Positions 1-9,339 of a stretch of 64,000 nt of DNA are shown here, piece by piece. Position numbers and translations under genes: made by a program. The notes under the pieces were generated by a model. That model was given only the letters and a program-made list of their open reading frames with translations. It ran no database searches and was not told the DNA's origin. The stretch covers positions 70,707,501-70,771,500 of the forward strand of contig CM075655.1 of NCBI GenBank assembly GCA_037953625.1, in the 5' to 3' direction. This DNA is from Crotalaria pallida. Lineage: Eukaryota; Streptophyta; Magnoliopsida; Fabales; Fabaceae. Within the stretch, counting starts at the first letter, position 1; every line of letters begins with the position of its first letter.

Positions 1-1772
1 ATAGTTTTGGATCCATTTTTGTTAGTGTAGGGACTCTCACCCTTTTTCATCCAAACAAAATCTCCTTTAGGTATACCATGCACTTTAATATAACACACAT
101 TTGAAGTATGTCCATGAGTACCACAATAGAAACATGTTGGTGCATTTGAGAAATCAACTTTAGAAAAATCAACAACATTTCTATGAGAATTACTCTTAGC
201 ATTAGTATAACCCAAACCAAACTTGTTTGAATTTTCTCTTTGAAAATTTAACAATGTGCGCAATCTAATATCACCATTTGAGAAACTTGCAAGCTTATTT
301 TTCAAAATAGCATTTTCATCCTTAAGCAACTTGCAATTCTCACAATCAACCACAATATTCAATCTACTAGCACAATCACAAGAAGAACTAGCATATATAA
401 GATCAAGAGTTTCATTTTGAAGATTAAGCTCATCAACTTGTTTTTGAAGTTCTAAAATCTCTTGTTGATGTTTCAAAATGAGCTTCTTCCTTTCAATGTT
501 TTTCAAAGCTAGTTTCTTAAATTGTTTATGCATTTCTTCATAAGCATTATATAACATTTCATAATTTGAAGAAATTTCGGATTTAGTAAGACTTACATCG
601 CTTTCGTCACTTTGCTCACTTGATTCATCATTTGAACTTTCCTCTTCATTTACTAGAGCTATCAAATTGAGACAAGCGGCATGTTCATCATCCGAAGAAC
701 TACTAGTTGTGCTTTTCTTGTCTTGTTCATCATCACTATTCCAAACTATGTATGCCCTTTTGTGTTTTGCATTTTTCTTCTCTTTCTCCTTCTTCTTGAG
801 ATACTTAGAGCATGAGTACTTGAGATGACCGGGCTTTCCACATTCATGGCAAACTACACCTTCTTTTGAAGTCTTGGTCTTGTAGTGTGGGGGATCCTTC
901 TCTTTACTTTTGTCCTTGTTCAACATTCCTTTTCTCCTTAGAATTTTATTGAACTTTCTTAGTAGAAGCTTCATCTCCTCTTCATCAATATCCGAATCGG
1001 AATCTTCATTATCAACATCATCATCATCGGAACTCTCTTCCTTTTTATATGACCTTTGAGCTTTAAGAGCAATTCCTTTTCTCTCTTTGTACTTATCCGA
1101 TTCTTCATGTATATGCAAACGTCCAAGCTCCATTTCATGTTCTTGTAGCTTTCCGAAAAGTGTTGCTAAGTCCATGGTGTCCAAGTCCTTTGATTCAACT
1201 ATTGCGGTAACCTTGGGTTGCCATTCCCTACTTAGACATCTTAAAACTTTGTTAACAAGTTCACAATTCACGAAAATTTTACCAAGAGCAATGAGATGAT
1301 TAACAATATGTGTAAAACGTTTTTGCATAAAACATATAGATTCATTAGGCAACATACGAAACAATTCATATTCATGCATCAAAGAATTTAATCTAGCACG
1401 CCTAACTTCACTAGTGCCTTCATGTGTGACTTGCAAGGTGTCCCACATATCTTTGGCATCTTTACATTGGGAGACTCTAAAGAACTCATCATAAGATAGA
1501 GCGGAGGTGATGATATTTTTTGCTTTTAAATCATATTGAATTTTCCTTTTATCATCATCGGTCCACTTATCTTTGGGAGTAAGTGTAAGCACACCTTCTA
1601 CATCTTTTGAGGGAATATAAGGACCATTTTCTATGGCTTCCCAAATGTTCATATCTATGTCTTCTATAAAGATTCTCATCCTAATTTTCCAATAAGCATA
1701 ACCCTCTCCACCAAACATAGGAGGGCGATTTATTGAAGCACCTTCACCACGAAAAGGATTCGTAGAACCCAT
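1..1772 (-). CDS. gag: Copia Gag polyprotein, array copy A (last 8 codons outside window)
   Basis: This is the second Gag copy of the array, 1772 down to the left edge. It aligns without indels to the copy at 4122-5918, and the stop falls 24 bases beyond the edge. I saw about nine substitutions by eye, none making a stop. Gag forms the cytoplasmic virus-like particle and binds element RNA. A UBN2-type gag core fills the first half. Two CX2CX4HX4C zinc knuckles are encoded near 851-810 and 134-93. Copy A keeps residues found in the relatives in this window (NRPPMF near the N-terminus, FGKLQEH in the core) where copy B has NLPPMF and SGKLQEH. Copy A may therefore be closer to the ancestral sequence. 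The full reading frame depends on sequence outside the window. Confidence 0.8.
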   Translation of the reverse strand, partial: MGSTNPFRGEGASINRPPMFGGEGYAYWKIRMRIFIEDIDMNIWEAIENGPYIPSKDVEGVLTLTPKDKWTDDDKRKIQYDLKAKNIITSALSYDEFFRVSQCKDAKDMWDTLQVTHEGTSEVRRARLNSLMHEYELFRMLPNESICFMQKRFTHIVNHLIALGKIFVNCELVNKVLRCLSREWQPKVTAIVESKDLDTMDLATLFGKLQEHEMELGRLHIHEESDKYKERKGIALKAQRSYKKEESSDDDDVDNEDSDSDIDEEEMKLLLRKFNKILRRKGMLNKDKSKEKDPPHYKTKTSKEGVVCHECGKPGHLKYSCSKYLKKKEKEKKNAKHKRAYIVWNSDDEQDKKSTTSSSSDDEHAACLNLIALVNEEESSNDESSEQSDESDVSLTKSEISSNYEMLYNAYEEMHKQFKKLALKNIERKKLILKHQQEILELQKQVDELNLQNETLDLIYASSSCDCASRLNIVVDCENCKLLKDENAILKNKLASFSNGDIRLRTLLNFQRENSNKFGLGYTNAKSNSHRNVVDFSKVDFSNAPTCFYCGTHGHTSNVCYIKVHGIPKGDFVWMKKGESPYTNKNGSKT

Positions 1773-1827
1773 TGTAGTTTCTCAAGGATCTTAACGAAAA
1801 AGCTCTATGCTCGTGTCTTTCGACCGA

Positions 1828-1839
1828 GCTCTGATACCA
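1828..1839 (-). other. Primer-binding site (tRNA-iMet type)
   Basis: On the minus strand the sequence is TGGTATCAGAGC, the classic complement of the 3' end of initiator tRNA-Met, starting two bases after the LTR end. It primes minus-strand DNA synthesis for array copy A. Confidence 0.9.
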
Positions 1840-1841
1840 AT

Positions 1842-3406
1842 TGTTGGAAAACTACACTCGGTGTGTGAAACAAATAGGAACACTAGGAGAACACCTAGAA
1901 GGGGGGGTTGAATAGGTGTTATAGAAACTTTGAAAGATTTTCGCAAGAAACAAATCTAAACGATTAAAACCAATGAAAATCAATCAATTAACAAATATTA
2001 TATCAGAGATTAAGCAGAAACAATCAACACCAATATTCTTATTGATTCACCTAGTTATGAAAATGATTTTCCTCAAATTAATTTGAACAATAAAGATTCA
2101 ATTCAATCAAATATAGAAAAATCACTTTTTCTAGGTTTTCAATCAAGAACACAATTAATAACAAGAATTGTAAAGAGTAGAGAGTTTAGAGATACGACAC
2201 AGTGATTTATCCTGGTTCACTTTCATCCACTTGAAAGCTACTCCAGTCCCCTCTTCAACCAAGAGAGATTCTTCACTATGAGGAATTAGAGTTTCTCAAA
2301 TTACAAGTAAATGCCTCACAAGACTTCCTTCTTGCTAGCCTACAAGAGATACCACACCCTTGCCTTGTAACCCTATTGATATCTAATCTAACCTCTTCTC
2401 TTGCTTGCCGATACCCCACAACAAGACTTCCAATTGCTTGCTTCACTCACAAGACTTCCAAATGCTTGTTCTTCAACAAGGCTTCCAAGTGCTTGATGAA
2501 ATGCCTCACCAAGGCTTCCAATGAAACTTGCTTGATTCACAAAATCAAGTCTTCCTTTGTTGTAGATAGCTTGCCTTTTGCAAAGATTACAACTCAAATG
2601 AAAAACAATAACAATCCTATGAATCTCTTTCAAAAGCTATGAAATATCAACATGAGAGATTCAAGGTTCTTGATCAAAGAATATAAAAATGAGAGCTTTG
2701 ATCTTGAGAGAGTGAGAGAGAATAGTGTGGCTTTGATTCTTTGTAAAATTGTGTATCAAAATGATTCTAGTTGATAGAAATGATTAGGAAAAGGTTTATA
2801 TAGAATACCCAAAAGTTAGAGCACTTAGAATGGCTTTTGAGAAGTGAAAAACGTATTTAAAAAACCATATCTGATCAAGTTACTCGAGTGAAATGAGTGT
2901 TACTCGAGTAAACCGAAAGCAAGATAATTTTCACTCGAGTGAGACCAAAAATACTCGAGTAAAGTGCAGATAATCGTTATCAAAAGTTTGTTAATCGATT
3001 ATCAGTTCAAAATACACTGTTAATCAATTATCAAAATCTGTTAATCGATTATTAACATTAAAAATCACTTAAAACTTGTTTTCTCAAAAACTAAACCTTT
3101 TCTTTCAAACCTTTAAGCCACCTATTGATTTTAGGCAAAGTGAATACTCAAAATATGATATAATCATGCAATCAAAAGAGATTCACTACCCTCTAATAAA
3201 TTCTACCCAAACTCATAAACTAAAAGACTTGTGAGGCAAAAGATAAAACATTAAAACACAAACTACCAAACTAAGTCTTCATGAGTTGGCTCTCTCTTCA
3301 TAACTTGATGTTTGTTGTTGCTTGTTGAGCTTGAACTTGATCAAAACATTTGTAGCTTGTTCAAAACCTTTTGGCATTTATCAAAACATTCTTCATGGCT
3401 CTTACA
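1842..3406 (-). repeat. Copia LTR shared by both array units
   Basis: This 1565-bp LTR runs TGTAAG...CCAACA on the minus strand. It is followed by a primer-binding site at 1828-1839 and preceded by a polypurine tract at 3407-3421, so it acts as 3' LTR of one unit and 5' LTR of the next. Landmarks read on the minus strand are a palindrome cluster (3059-2882), a TATATAAA box at 2803-2796, a module GGGGACTGGAGTAGC plus GAACCAGGATAAAT (2251-2205), and a G7 tract near 1905. The plus-strand ORF at 2376-2642 lies wholly inside the LTR and is not regarded as a gene. Confidence 0.92.
2796..3059 (-). promoter_or_regulatory. Putative LTR promoter: palindrome cluster plus TATA box
   Basis: Four ACTCGAGT palindromes (2882, 2902, 2933, 2953) and two TAATCGATTA-type palindromes (ATCGAT at 2994 and 3054), with degenerate copies, lie 80-260 bp upstream of TATATAAA at 2803-2796 on the minus strand. 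The position fits a U3 core promoter; the role of the palindromes is inference. Confidence 0.6.
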
Positions 3407-3421
3407 ATCTCCCCCTTTTTG
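3407..3421 (-). other. Polypurine tract of gag-only Copia
   Basis: On the minus strand AAAAAGGGGGAGAT abuts the LTR start TGTAAG. It is the expected primer site for plus-strand DNA synthesis. Confidence 0.88.
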
Positions 3422-4121
3422 AAAATGACAAACATGTTTTGAAATCGTTTGAAGTTCATTGAAGTTGTTGATGCTTGAACCATTTGATCACTTGGTGAGA
3501 CTCTTGCTCCCCCTCAATTAATGCTTTTGACATTTGAAATCCAATTGAGTTAAGCTTGATTCTCCCCCTATCTTCAACAACTTTGCTCAACCTACATAAA
3601 AACAACAAAACAACCTTTCTCCAAACATACCATTTTATTTCTCCCCAAAATGATAATATTTCTCTCCTTTTTCAAAACAACATATTTCTCCCCCTTTGGC
3701 ATTACCAAAAAGAAATATATACCAATTGTAACTAAACAAATACCAATTGAAATAAGATCTAAGCCAAAATAGAAGAAATATAACCAAAGCATGATAATCA
3801 TCTAATGATTACTCAATGATATCAATTATAACAAATTGTATACCAATAACATGATACCAATTGTAAAACAATTGTAAGAATTTGATACCAATAGTATTTT
3901 CTCAATAGTATAAACAATATCACATTATAAGAAATAATACCAATTGAGAGAACTATGAGCAATCTCTAACAATATCAATTGTAGATACCAATTGTATAAT
4001 ATCAAATGTTACCAATTTGTAGGATTTTCTCCTTAATACCAATTGAAGAAGATCAATAATGTCAATTGTATCAAATGTGTATAGACCTTCATTTGCTTCT
4101 TCAATCAAACCTACAAAACAA
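3422..4121 (-). other. Noncoding 3' region of gag-only Copia
   Basis: This 700-bp stretch joins gag directly to the polypurine tract and replaces all of pol. It is AT-rich and full of repeats of ACCAATTG and close variants (for example 3721, 3746, 3849, 3940, 3983, 4037). It also carries several extra G-rich purine blocks on the minus strand (near 3510, 3562, 3643 and 3693). One of them has the GCCAAAGGGGGAGA signature seen again in the SIRE-like element near 60988. Short ORFs here show no family resemblance. Confidence 0.7.
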
Positions 4122-5918
4122 TCATGCTTTGCTTTTTGGTATCCAAATGGTTTTGGATCCATTTTTGTTAGTGTAGGGACTCTCACCCTTTTTCATCCAA
4201 ACAAAATCTCCTTTAGGTATACCATGCACTTTAATATAACACACATTTGAAGTATGTCCATGAGTACCACAATAGAAACATGTTGGTGCATTTGAGAAAT
4301 CAACTTTAGAAAAATCAACAACATTTCTATGAGAATTACTCTTAGCATTAGTATAACCCAAACCAAACTTGTTTGAATTTTCTCTTTGAAAATTTAACAA
4401 TGTGCGCAATCTAATATCACCATTTGAGAAACTTGCAAGCTTATTTTTCAAAATAGCATTTTCATCCTTAAGCAACTTGCAATTCTCACAATCAACCACA
4501 ATATTCAATCTACTAGCACAATCACAAGAAGAACTAGCATATATAAGATCAAGAGTTTCATTTTGAAGATTAAGCTCATCAACTTGTTTTTGAAGTTCTA
4601 AAATCTCTTGTTGATGTTTCAAAATGAGCTTCTTCCTTTCAATGTTTTTCAAAGCTAGTTTCTTAAATTGTTTATGCATTTCTTCATAAGCATTATATAA
4701 CATTTCATAATTTGAAGAAATTTCGGATTTAGTAAGACTTACATCGCTTTCGTCACTTTGCTCACTTGATTCATCATTTGAACTTTCCTCTTCATTTACT
4801 AGAGCTATCAAATTGAGACAAGCGGCATGTTCATCATCCGAAGAACTACTAGTTGTGCTTTTCTTGTCTTGTTCATCATCACTATTCCAAACTATGTATG
4901 CCCTTTTGTGTTTTGCATTTTTCTTCTCTTTCTCCTTCTTCTTGAGATACTTAGAGCATGAGTACTTGAGATGACCGGGCTTTCCACATTCATGGCAAAC
5001 TACACCTTCTTTTGAAGTCTTGGTCTTGTAGTGTGGGGGATCCTTCTCTTTACTTTTGTCCTTGTTCAACCTTCCTTTTCTCCTTAGAATTTTATTGAAC
5101 TTTCTTAGTAGAAGCTTCATCTCCTCTTCATCAATATCCGAATCGGAATCTTCATTATCAACATCATCATCATCGGAACTCTCTTCCTTTTTATATGACT
5201 TTTGATCTTTAAGAGCAATTCCTTTTCTCTCTTTGTACTTATCCGATTCTTCATGTATATGCAAACGTCCAAGCTCCATTTCATGTTCTTGTAGCTTTCC
5301 GGAAAGTGTTGCTAAGTCCATGGTGTCCAAGTCCTTTGATTCAACTATTGCGGTAACCTTGGGTTGCCATTCCCTACTTAGACATCTTAAAACTTTGTTA
5401 ACAAGTTCACAATTCACGAAAATTTTACCAAGAGCAATGAGATGATTAACAATATGTGTAAAACGTTTTTTCATAAAACATATAGATTCATTAGGCAACA
5501 TACGAAACAATTCATATTCATGCATCAAAGAATTTAATCTAGCACGCCTAACTTCACTAGTGCCTTCATGTGTGACCTGCAAGGTGTCCCACATATCTTT
5601 GGCATCTTTACATTGGGAGACTCTAAAGAACTCATCATAAGATAGAGCGGAGGTGATGATATTTTTTGCTTTTAAATCATATTGAATTTTCCTTTTATCA
5701 TCATCGGTCCACTTATCTTTGGGAGTAAGTGTAAGCACACCTTCTACATCTTTTGAGGGAATATAAGGACCATTTTCTATGGCTTTCCAAATGTTCATAT
5801 CTATGTCTTCTATAAAGATTCTCATCCTAATTTTCCAATAAGCATAACCCTCTCCACCAAACATAGGAGGGAGATTTATTGAAGCACCTTCACCACCAAA
5901 AGGATTCGTAGAACCCAT
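4122..5918 (-). CDS. gag: Copia Gag polyprotein, intact (598 codons)
   Basis: Gag assembles the cytoplasmic particle that packages retrotransposon RNA. The frame is open from ATG at 5918 to TGA at 4122-4124. The start lies 55 bases after the primer-binding site and opens MGSTNPFGGEG, as in the relatives at 50479 and 53889. Residues 60-230 match the UBN2/Copia gag core (RLNSLMHEYELFRM, VLRCLSREWQPKVTA). An acidic stretch near 240-265 follows. Zinc knuckles CHECGKPGHLKYSC (about 308-321) and CFYCGTHGHTSNVC (about 547-560) flank a predicted coiled coil at about 400-470. The protein ends at WIPKSKA, where full-length relatives run on into protease, so the ORF is a true gag terminus made by deletion of pol. 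It is by far the best preserved retroelement gene in the window. Confidence 0.9.
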   Translation of the reverse strand: MGSTNPFGGEGASINLPPMFGGEGYAYWKIRMRIFIEDIDMNIWKAIENGPYIPSKDVEGVLTLTPKDKWTDDDKRKIQYDLKAKNIITSALSYDEFFRVSQCKDAKDMWDTLQVTHEGTSEVRRARLNSLMHEYELFRMLPNESICFMKKRFTHIVNHLIALGKIFVNCELVNKVLRCLSREWQPKVTAIVESKDLDTMDLATLSGKLQEHEMELGRLHIHEESDKYKERKGIALKDQKSYKKEESSDDDDVDNEDSDSDIDEEEMKLLLRKFNKILRRKGRLNKDKSKEKDPPHYKTKTSKEGVVCHECGKPGHLKYSCSKYLKKKEKEKKNAKHKRAYIVWNSDDEQDKKSTTSSSSDDEHAACLNLIALVNEEESSNDESSEQSDESDVSLTKSEISSNYEMLYNAYEEMHKQFKKLALKNIERKKLILKHQQEILELQKQVDELNLQNETLDLIYASSSCDCASRLNIVVDCENCKLLKDENAILKNKLASFSNGDIRLRTLLNFQRENSNKFGLGYTNAKSNSHRNVVDFSKVDFSNAPTCFYCGTHGHTSNVCYIKVHGIPKGDFVWMKKGESPYTNKNGSKTIWIPKSKA

Positions 5919-5972
5919 TGTAGTTTCTCAAGGATCTTAACGAAAAAGCTCTATGCTCGTGTCTTTCGACGA

Positions 5973-5984
5973 GCTCTGATACCA
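5973..5984 (-). other. Primer-binding site (tRNA-iMet type)
   Basis: Minus-strand TGGTATCAGAGC sits two bases downstream of the LTR end at 5987 and serves the intact gag unit. Confidence 0.9.
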
Positions 5985-5986
5985 AT

Positions 5987-7551
5987 TGTTGGAAAACTAT
6001 ACTCGGTGTGTGAAACAAATAGGAACACTAGGAGAACACCTAGAAGGGGGGGTTGAATAGGTGTTATAGAAACTTTGAAAGATTTTCGCAAGAAACAAAT
6101 CTAAACGATTAAAACCAATGAAAATCAATCAATTAACAAATATTATATCAGAGATTAAGCGGAAACAATCAACACCAATATTCTTATTGATTCACCTAGT
6201 TATGAAAATGATTTTCCTCAAATTAATTTGAACAATAAAGATTCAATTCAATCAAATATAGAAAAATCACTTTTTCTAGGTTTTCAATCAAGAACACAAT
6301 TAATAACAAGAATTGTAAAGAGTAGAGAGTTTAGAGATACGACACAGTGATTTATCCTGGTTCACTTTCATCCACTTGAAAGCTACTCCAGTCCCCTCTT
6401 CAACCAAGAGAGATTCTTCACTATGAGGAATTAGAGTTTCTCAAATTACAAGTACATGCCTCACAAGACTTCCTTCTTGCTAGCCTACAAGAGATACCAC
6501 ACCCTTGCCTTGTAACCCTATTGATATCTAATCTAACCTCTTCTCTTGCTTGCCGATACCCCACAACAAGACTTCCAATTGCTTGCTTCACTCACAAGAC
6601 TTCCAAATGCTTGTTCTTCAACAAGGCTTCCAAGTGCTTGATGAAATGCCTCACCAAGGCTTCCAATGAAACTTGCTTGATTCACAAAATCAAGTCTTCC
6701 TTTGTTGTAGATAGCTTGCCTTTTGCAAAGATTACAACTCAAATGAAAAACAATAACAATCCTATGAATCTCTTTCAAAAGCTATGAAATATCAACATGA
6801 GAGATTCAAGGTTCTTGATCAAAGAATATAAAAATGAGAGCTTTGATCTTGAGAGAGTGAGAGAGAATAGTGTGGCTTTGATTCTTTGTAAAATTGTGTA
6901 TCAAAATGATTCTAGTTGATAGAAATGATTAGGAAAAGGTTTATATAGAATACCCAAAAGTTAGAGCACTTAGAATGGCTTTTGAGAAGTGAAAAACGTA
7001 TTTAAAAAACCATATCCGATCAAGTTACTCGAGTGAAATGAGTGTGACTCGAGTAAACCGAAAGCAAGATAATTTTCACTCGAGTGAGACCAAAAATACT
7101 CGAGTAAAGTGCAGATAATCGTTATCAAAAGTTTGTTAATCGATTATCAGTTCAAAATACACTGTTAATCAATTATCAAAATCTGTTAATCGATTATTAA
7201 CATTAAAAATCACTTAAAACTTGTTTTCTCAAAAACTAAACCTTTTCTTTCAAACCTTTAAGCCACCTATTGATTTTAGGCAAAGTGAATACTCAAAATA
7301 TGATATAATCATGCAATCAAAAGAGATTCACTACCCTCTAATAAATTCTACCCAAACTCATAAACTAAAAGACTTGTGAGGCAAAAGATAAAACATTAAA
7401 ACACAAACTACCAAACTAAGTCTTCATGAGTTGGCTCTCTCTTCATAACTTGATGTTTGTTGTTGCTTGTTGAGCTTGAACTTGATCAACACATTTGTAG
7501 CTTGTTCAAAACTTTTTGGCATTTATCAAAACATTCTTCATGGATCTTACA
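5987..7551 (-). repeat. Copia 5' LTR of gag-only element
   Basis: This is a 1565-bp copy of the LTR at 1842-3406 with no net indel. By-eye differences include c/t at 6000, g/a near 6162, c/a near 6454, c/t and g/t near 7017-7045, and a few near the right end. It ends at 7551 directly against the truncated Gypsy LTR. The TATA box is at 6948-6941, the palindrome cluster at 7204-7027 and the GAACCAGGATAAAT module at 6365-6350, all minus strand. Confidence 0.92.
6941..7204 (-). promoter_or_regulatory. Putative LTR promoter of the intact gag unit
   Basis: It has the same arrangement as in the sister LTR: ACTCGAGT and TAATCGATTA palindromes followed about 80 bp downstream by a TATATAAA box. One ACTCGAGT flank differs (gtgACTCGAG against gttACTCGAG). 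Confidence 0.6.
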
Positions 7552-7824
7552 CACGTTAGCAGCCTTGCTGGACCTCCGTACAGGCCCACAAGGTACAATG
7601 CCACCCCTATAAATAGCTGTCTCCAGCAAGAGGCTCTGGTACGTTCTCTCTCCCTAATTGCACATTTGCACACACCAGTGATTAGGGAAACCCTAGCTGT
7701 CCCAACTGGACATCTAGCATACCTAAGAAATCATATACTAACATCAGACTACTCTCTACCTCACTGGTCCCTCAATACCTTTGAGCTAGGGATACATCTG
7801 GAACACAGTGTCCTAGACACTACA
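7552..7824 (+). repeat. Gypsy 5' LTR, truncated at its 5' end
   Basis: It matches 17393-17667 nearly base for base and ends GACACTACA. A TATA box CTATAAATAG lies at 7607-7616. The missing upstream part should lie left of the window, beyond the Copia array. Confidence 0.9.
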
Positions 7825-7825
7825 T

Positions 7826-7843
7826 TGGCGCCGTCTGTGGGGA
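7826..7843 (+). other. Primer-binding site, TGGCGCCGTCTGTGGGGA
   Basis: It begins one base after the LTR. The first nine bases TGGCGCCGT match the 3' end complement of tRNA-Asp used by many plant Gypsy elements; the remainder diverges. Confidence 0.75.
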
Positions 7844-7871
7844 TCTGATAAACTGTTATCCCCACTCAAAA

Positions 7872-9339
7872 ATGGTAAACCCACCTGGAAACGTCGCAAA
7901 CAGCTCGCGCGGTGCAAACCACCAGGCCGGAAGAAACCGCCAGAGACTGGAAGAAGGCAGTGCTGACAATGTAAGAGATCTGGAAGGAAGAAATCCTCCC
8001 CACCAAAGCATGCCATCGGTAAGACTTGAAATCCCATCCCGCAGCCACCACTCAATACCAGCCTGAACTCACAGTGGTCCATACACCGTTCACTCCAAAC
8101 AAACAGACCCCAACCCCCCCCAATCGTGTACCAAACCACGGCTCCGGCCGGTCCATTGATGCCCGTGTCTCCAAAGAAGAAAGGGGACACTCCCAAGGCC
8201 GAAGGGAAACCCAGCTTGAAGAACTAATTAAACAACAAGCCCAAATGTTGGAGCAGCAGGGAAGGGCCATAGCAGAACTCCAACAGATCCACATGCAGGC
8301 GGTTGCTGCACGAGCAGTAGAAACAGCCCTGGTAACCATACCAGCCCAGGATCCTCAAGGCCCCATTGCCCTTCCCCCACCACCTCCAATAAATCCAGCC
8401 CTTGCAGCCAGTTGTGAGATCGACGACAGCGCTCACCCTGGCCACCCCTTCACTCCGCGAATCATGGCTTACAAGACACCCTCTGCATTCCTCGGCCCCA
8501 CCAGTGTGGCGAAGTATAACGGGTTAACCGACCCCTTGGAACACATTTTATCTTTTGAAGGTGCAATGAAATTTTATGATGGAGGAGACCTAATGAAGTG
8601 CCGAGCCTTTTCAATGACTCTGCAACCACCCGTTTTGAGGTGGTACTCGGCCCTGCCCAGGAACTCCGTTAACTCCTGGGCAGAAATGAAGAGAGTTTTT
8701 CTCAACAGATATACTGCTAGCTGCGTCCAGCCGAAGTCCGACCACGCACTAGCAGGAGCTATGCAACTCCCAGAAGAACCCTTGAGAGAATACCTCTCTC
8801 GCTTCCACTCGGAGGCAGGATCTGTTCCAAATCTCGAACCAAGCTTCTCAGTCTTTCTCTTTACACAAGGACTTCGGAACGGAGACTTCAAGAATTCCCT
8901 AGTGGGGAAGCCTCCGAGGGATATGCCAGAATTGAGGCACCGATCTACCAAGTTCATAAATTTGGAAGAGTTCAGCAAATGGCAGAAACACAGAGAAAAA
9001 GGCGAGAGAGGTGAGAATTCATCTCAAGGAAAGCCGAGAAGAGATGACAGGAGGGAGGATAGAGGAAGAGGACCCAGGGGTGATAGGAGGTTTGGCGTCA
9101 TCCGACCTAAGTTCGACGAGTATACCCCTCTCACGGTCCCAAGAAGTCAGATCCTGCAAGAAACAATGCAGACCGACCTTCGGATGGTTGAAAGACCTCC
9201 CCCCTTGAAAAGAAGTCAGCGCCAGGATCGTTCCAAGTTCTGCTCTTACCACGGAGGTTACGGGCATACTACGAACGAGTGCACCTGGCTAAGAGATGTG
9301 ATTGAACAATTGATAAGAGATGGCAAGTTACAACAGTAA
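7872..9339 (+). pseudogene. gag: Gypsy gag, frameshifted
   Basis: Capsid/nucleocapsid precursor of the Tat element. The probable start is the ATG at 7872 (MVNPPGNV). That frame ends at 8066, and the homologous frame continues from about 8026, so one frameshift lies between. A proline-rich and coiled-coil segment (8220-8410) precedes the retrotransposon gag domain (about 8470-8960, with WAEMKRVFLNRY and REYLSRFHSEA). Arg/Asp-rich sequence follows. A zinc-knuckle variant CSYHGGYGHTTNEC (C-X2-H-X4-H-X4-C) near 9240-9281 is typical of Tat gags. The frame meets TAA at 9337-9339 after KLQQ, then continues in the same frame. Confidence 0.82.

Larger units (their letters stand above)
1..7551 (-). mobile_element. 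Gag-only non-autonomous Copia element in tandem array (shared LTR)
   Basis: Read on the minus strand the order is LTR (7551-5987), primer-binding site, gag (5918-4122), about 0.7 kb of noncoding DNA, polypurine tract, LTR (3406-1842), primer-binding site, gag again (1772 to the edge). The 1-3406 and 4147-7551 segments are direct copies offset by 4145-4146 bp. No protease, integrase, reverse transcriptase or RNase H sequence lies between gag and the polypurine tract. The two LTRs are each 1565 bp and differ by about eight substitutions by eye, so the array is young. Tandem units sharing one LTR are the usual product of unequal recombination between LTRs. Mobilisation would need pol supplied in trans. 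The right end sits directly on a truncated Gypsy LTR, marking an insertion into that LTR. Confidence 0.88.

Noticed and set aside
2376..2642. ORFs on both strands repeated at 6521-6787
   Set aside because: Inside the gag-only Copia LTR; repetition is due to the LTR pair.
7516..7848. 110-codon plus ORF
   Set aside because: It spans the Copia LTR/Gypsy LTR junction and reads LTR sequence only.
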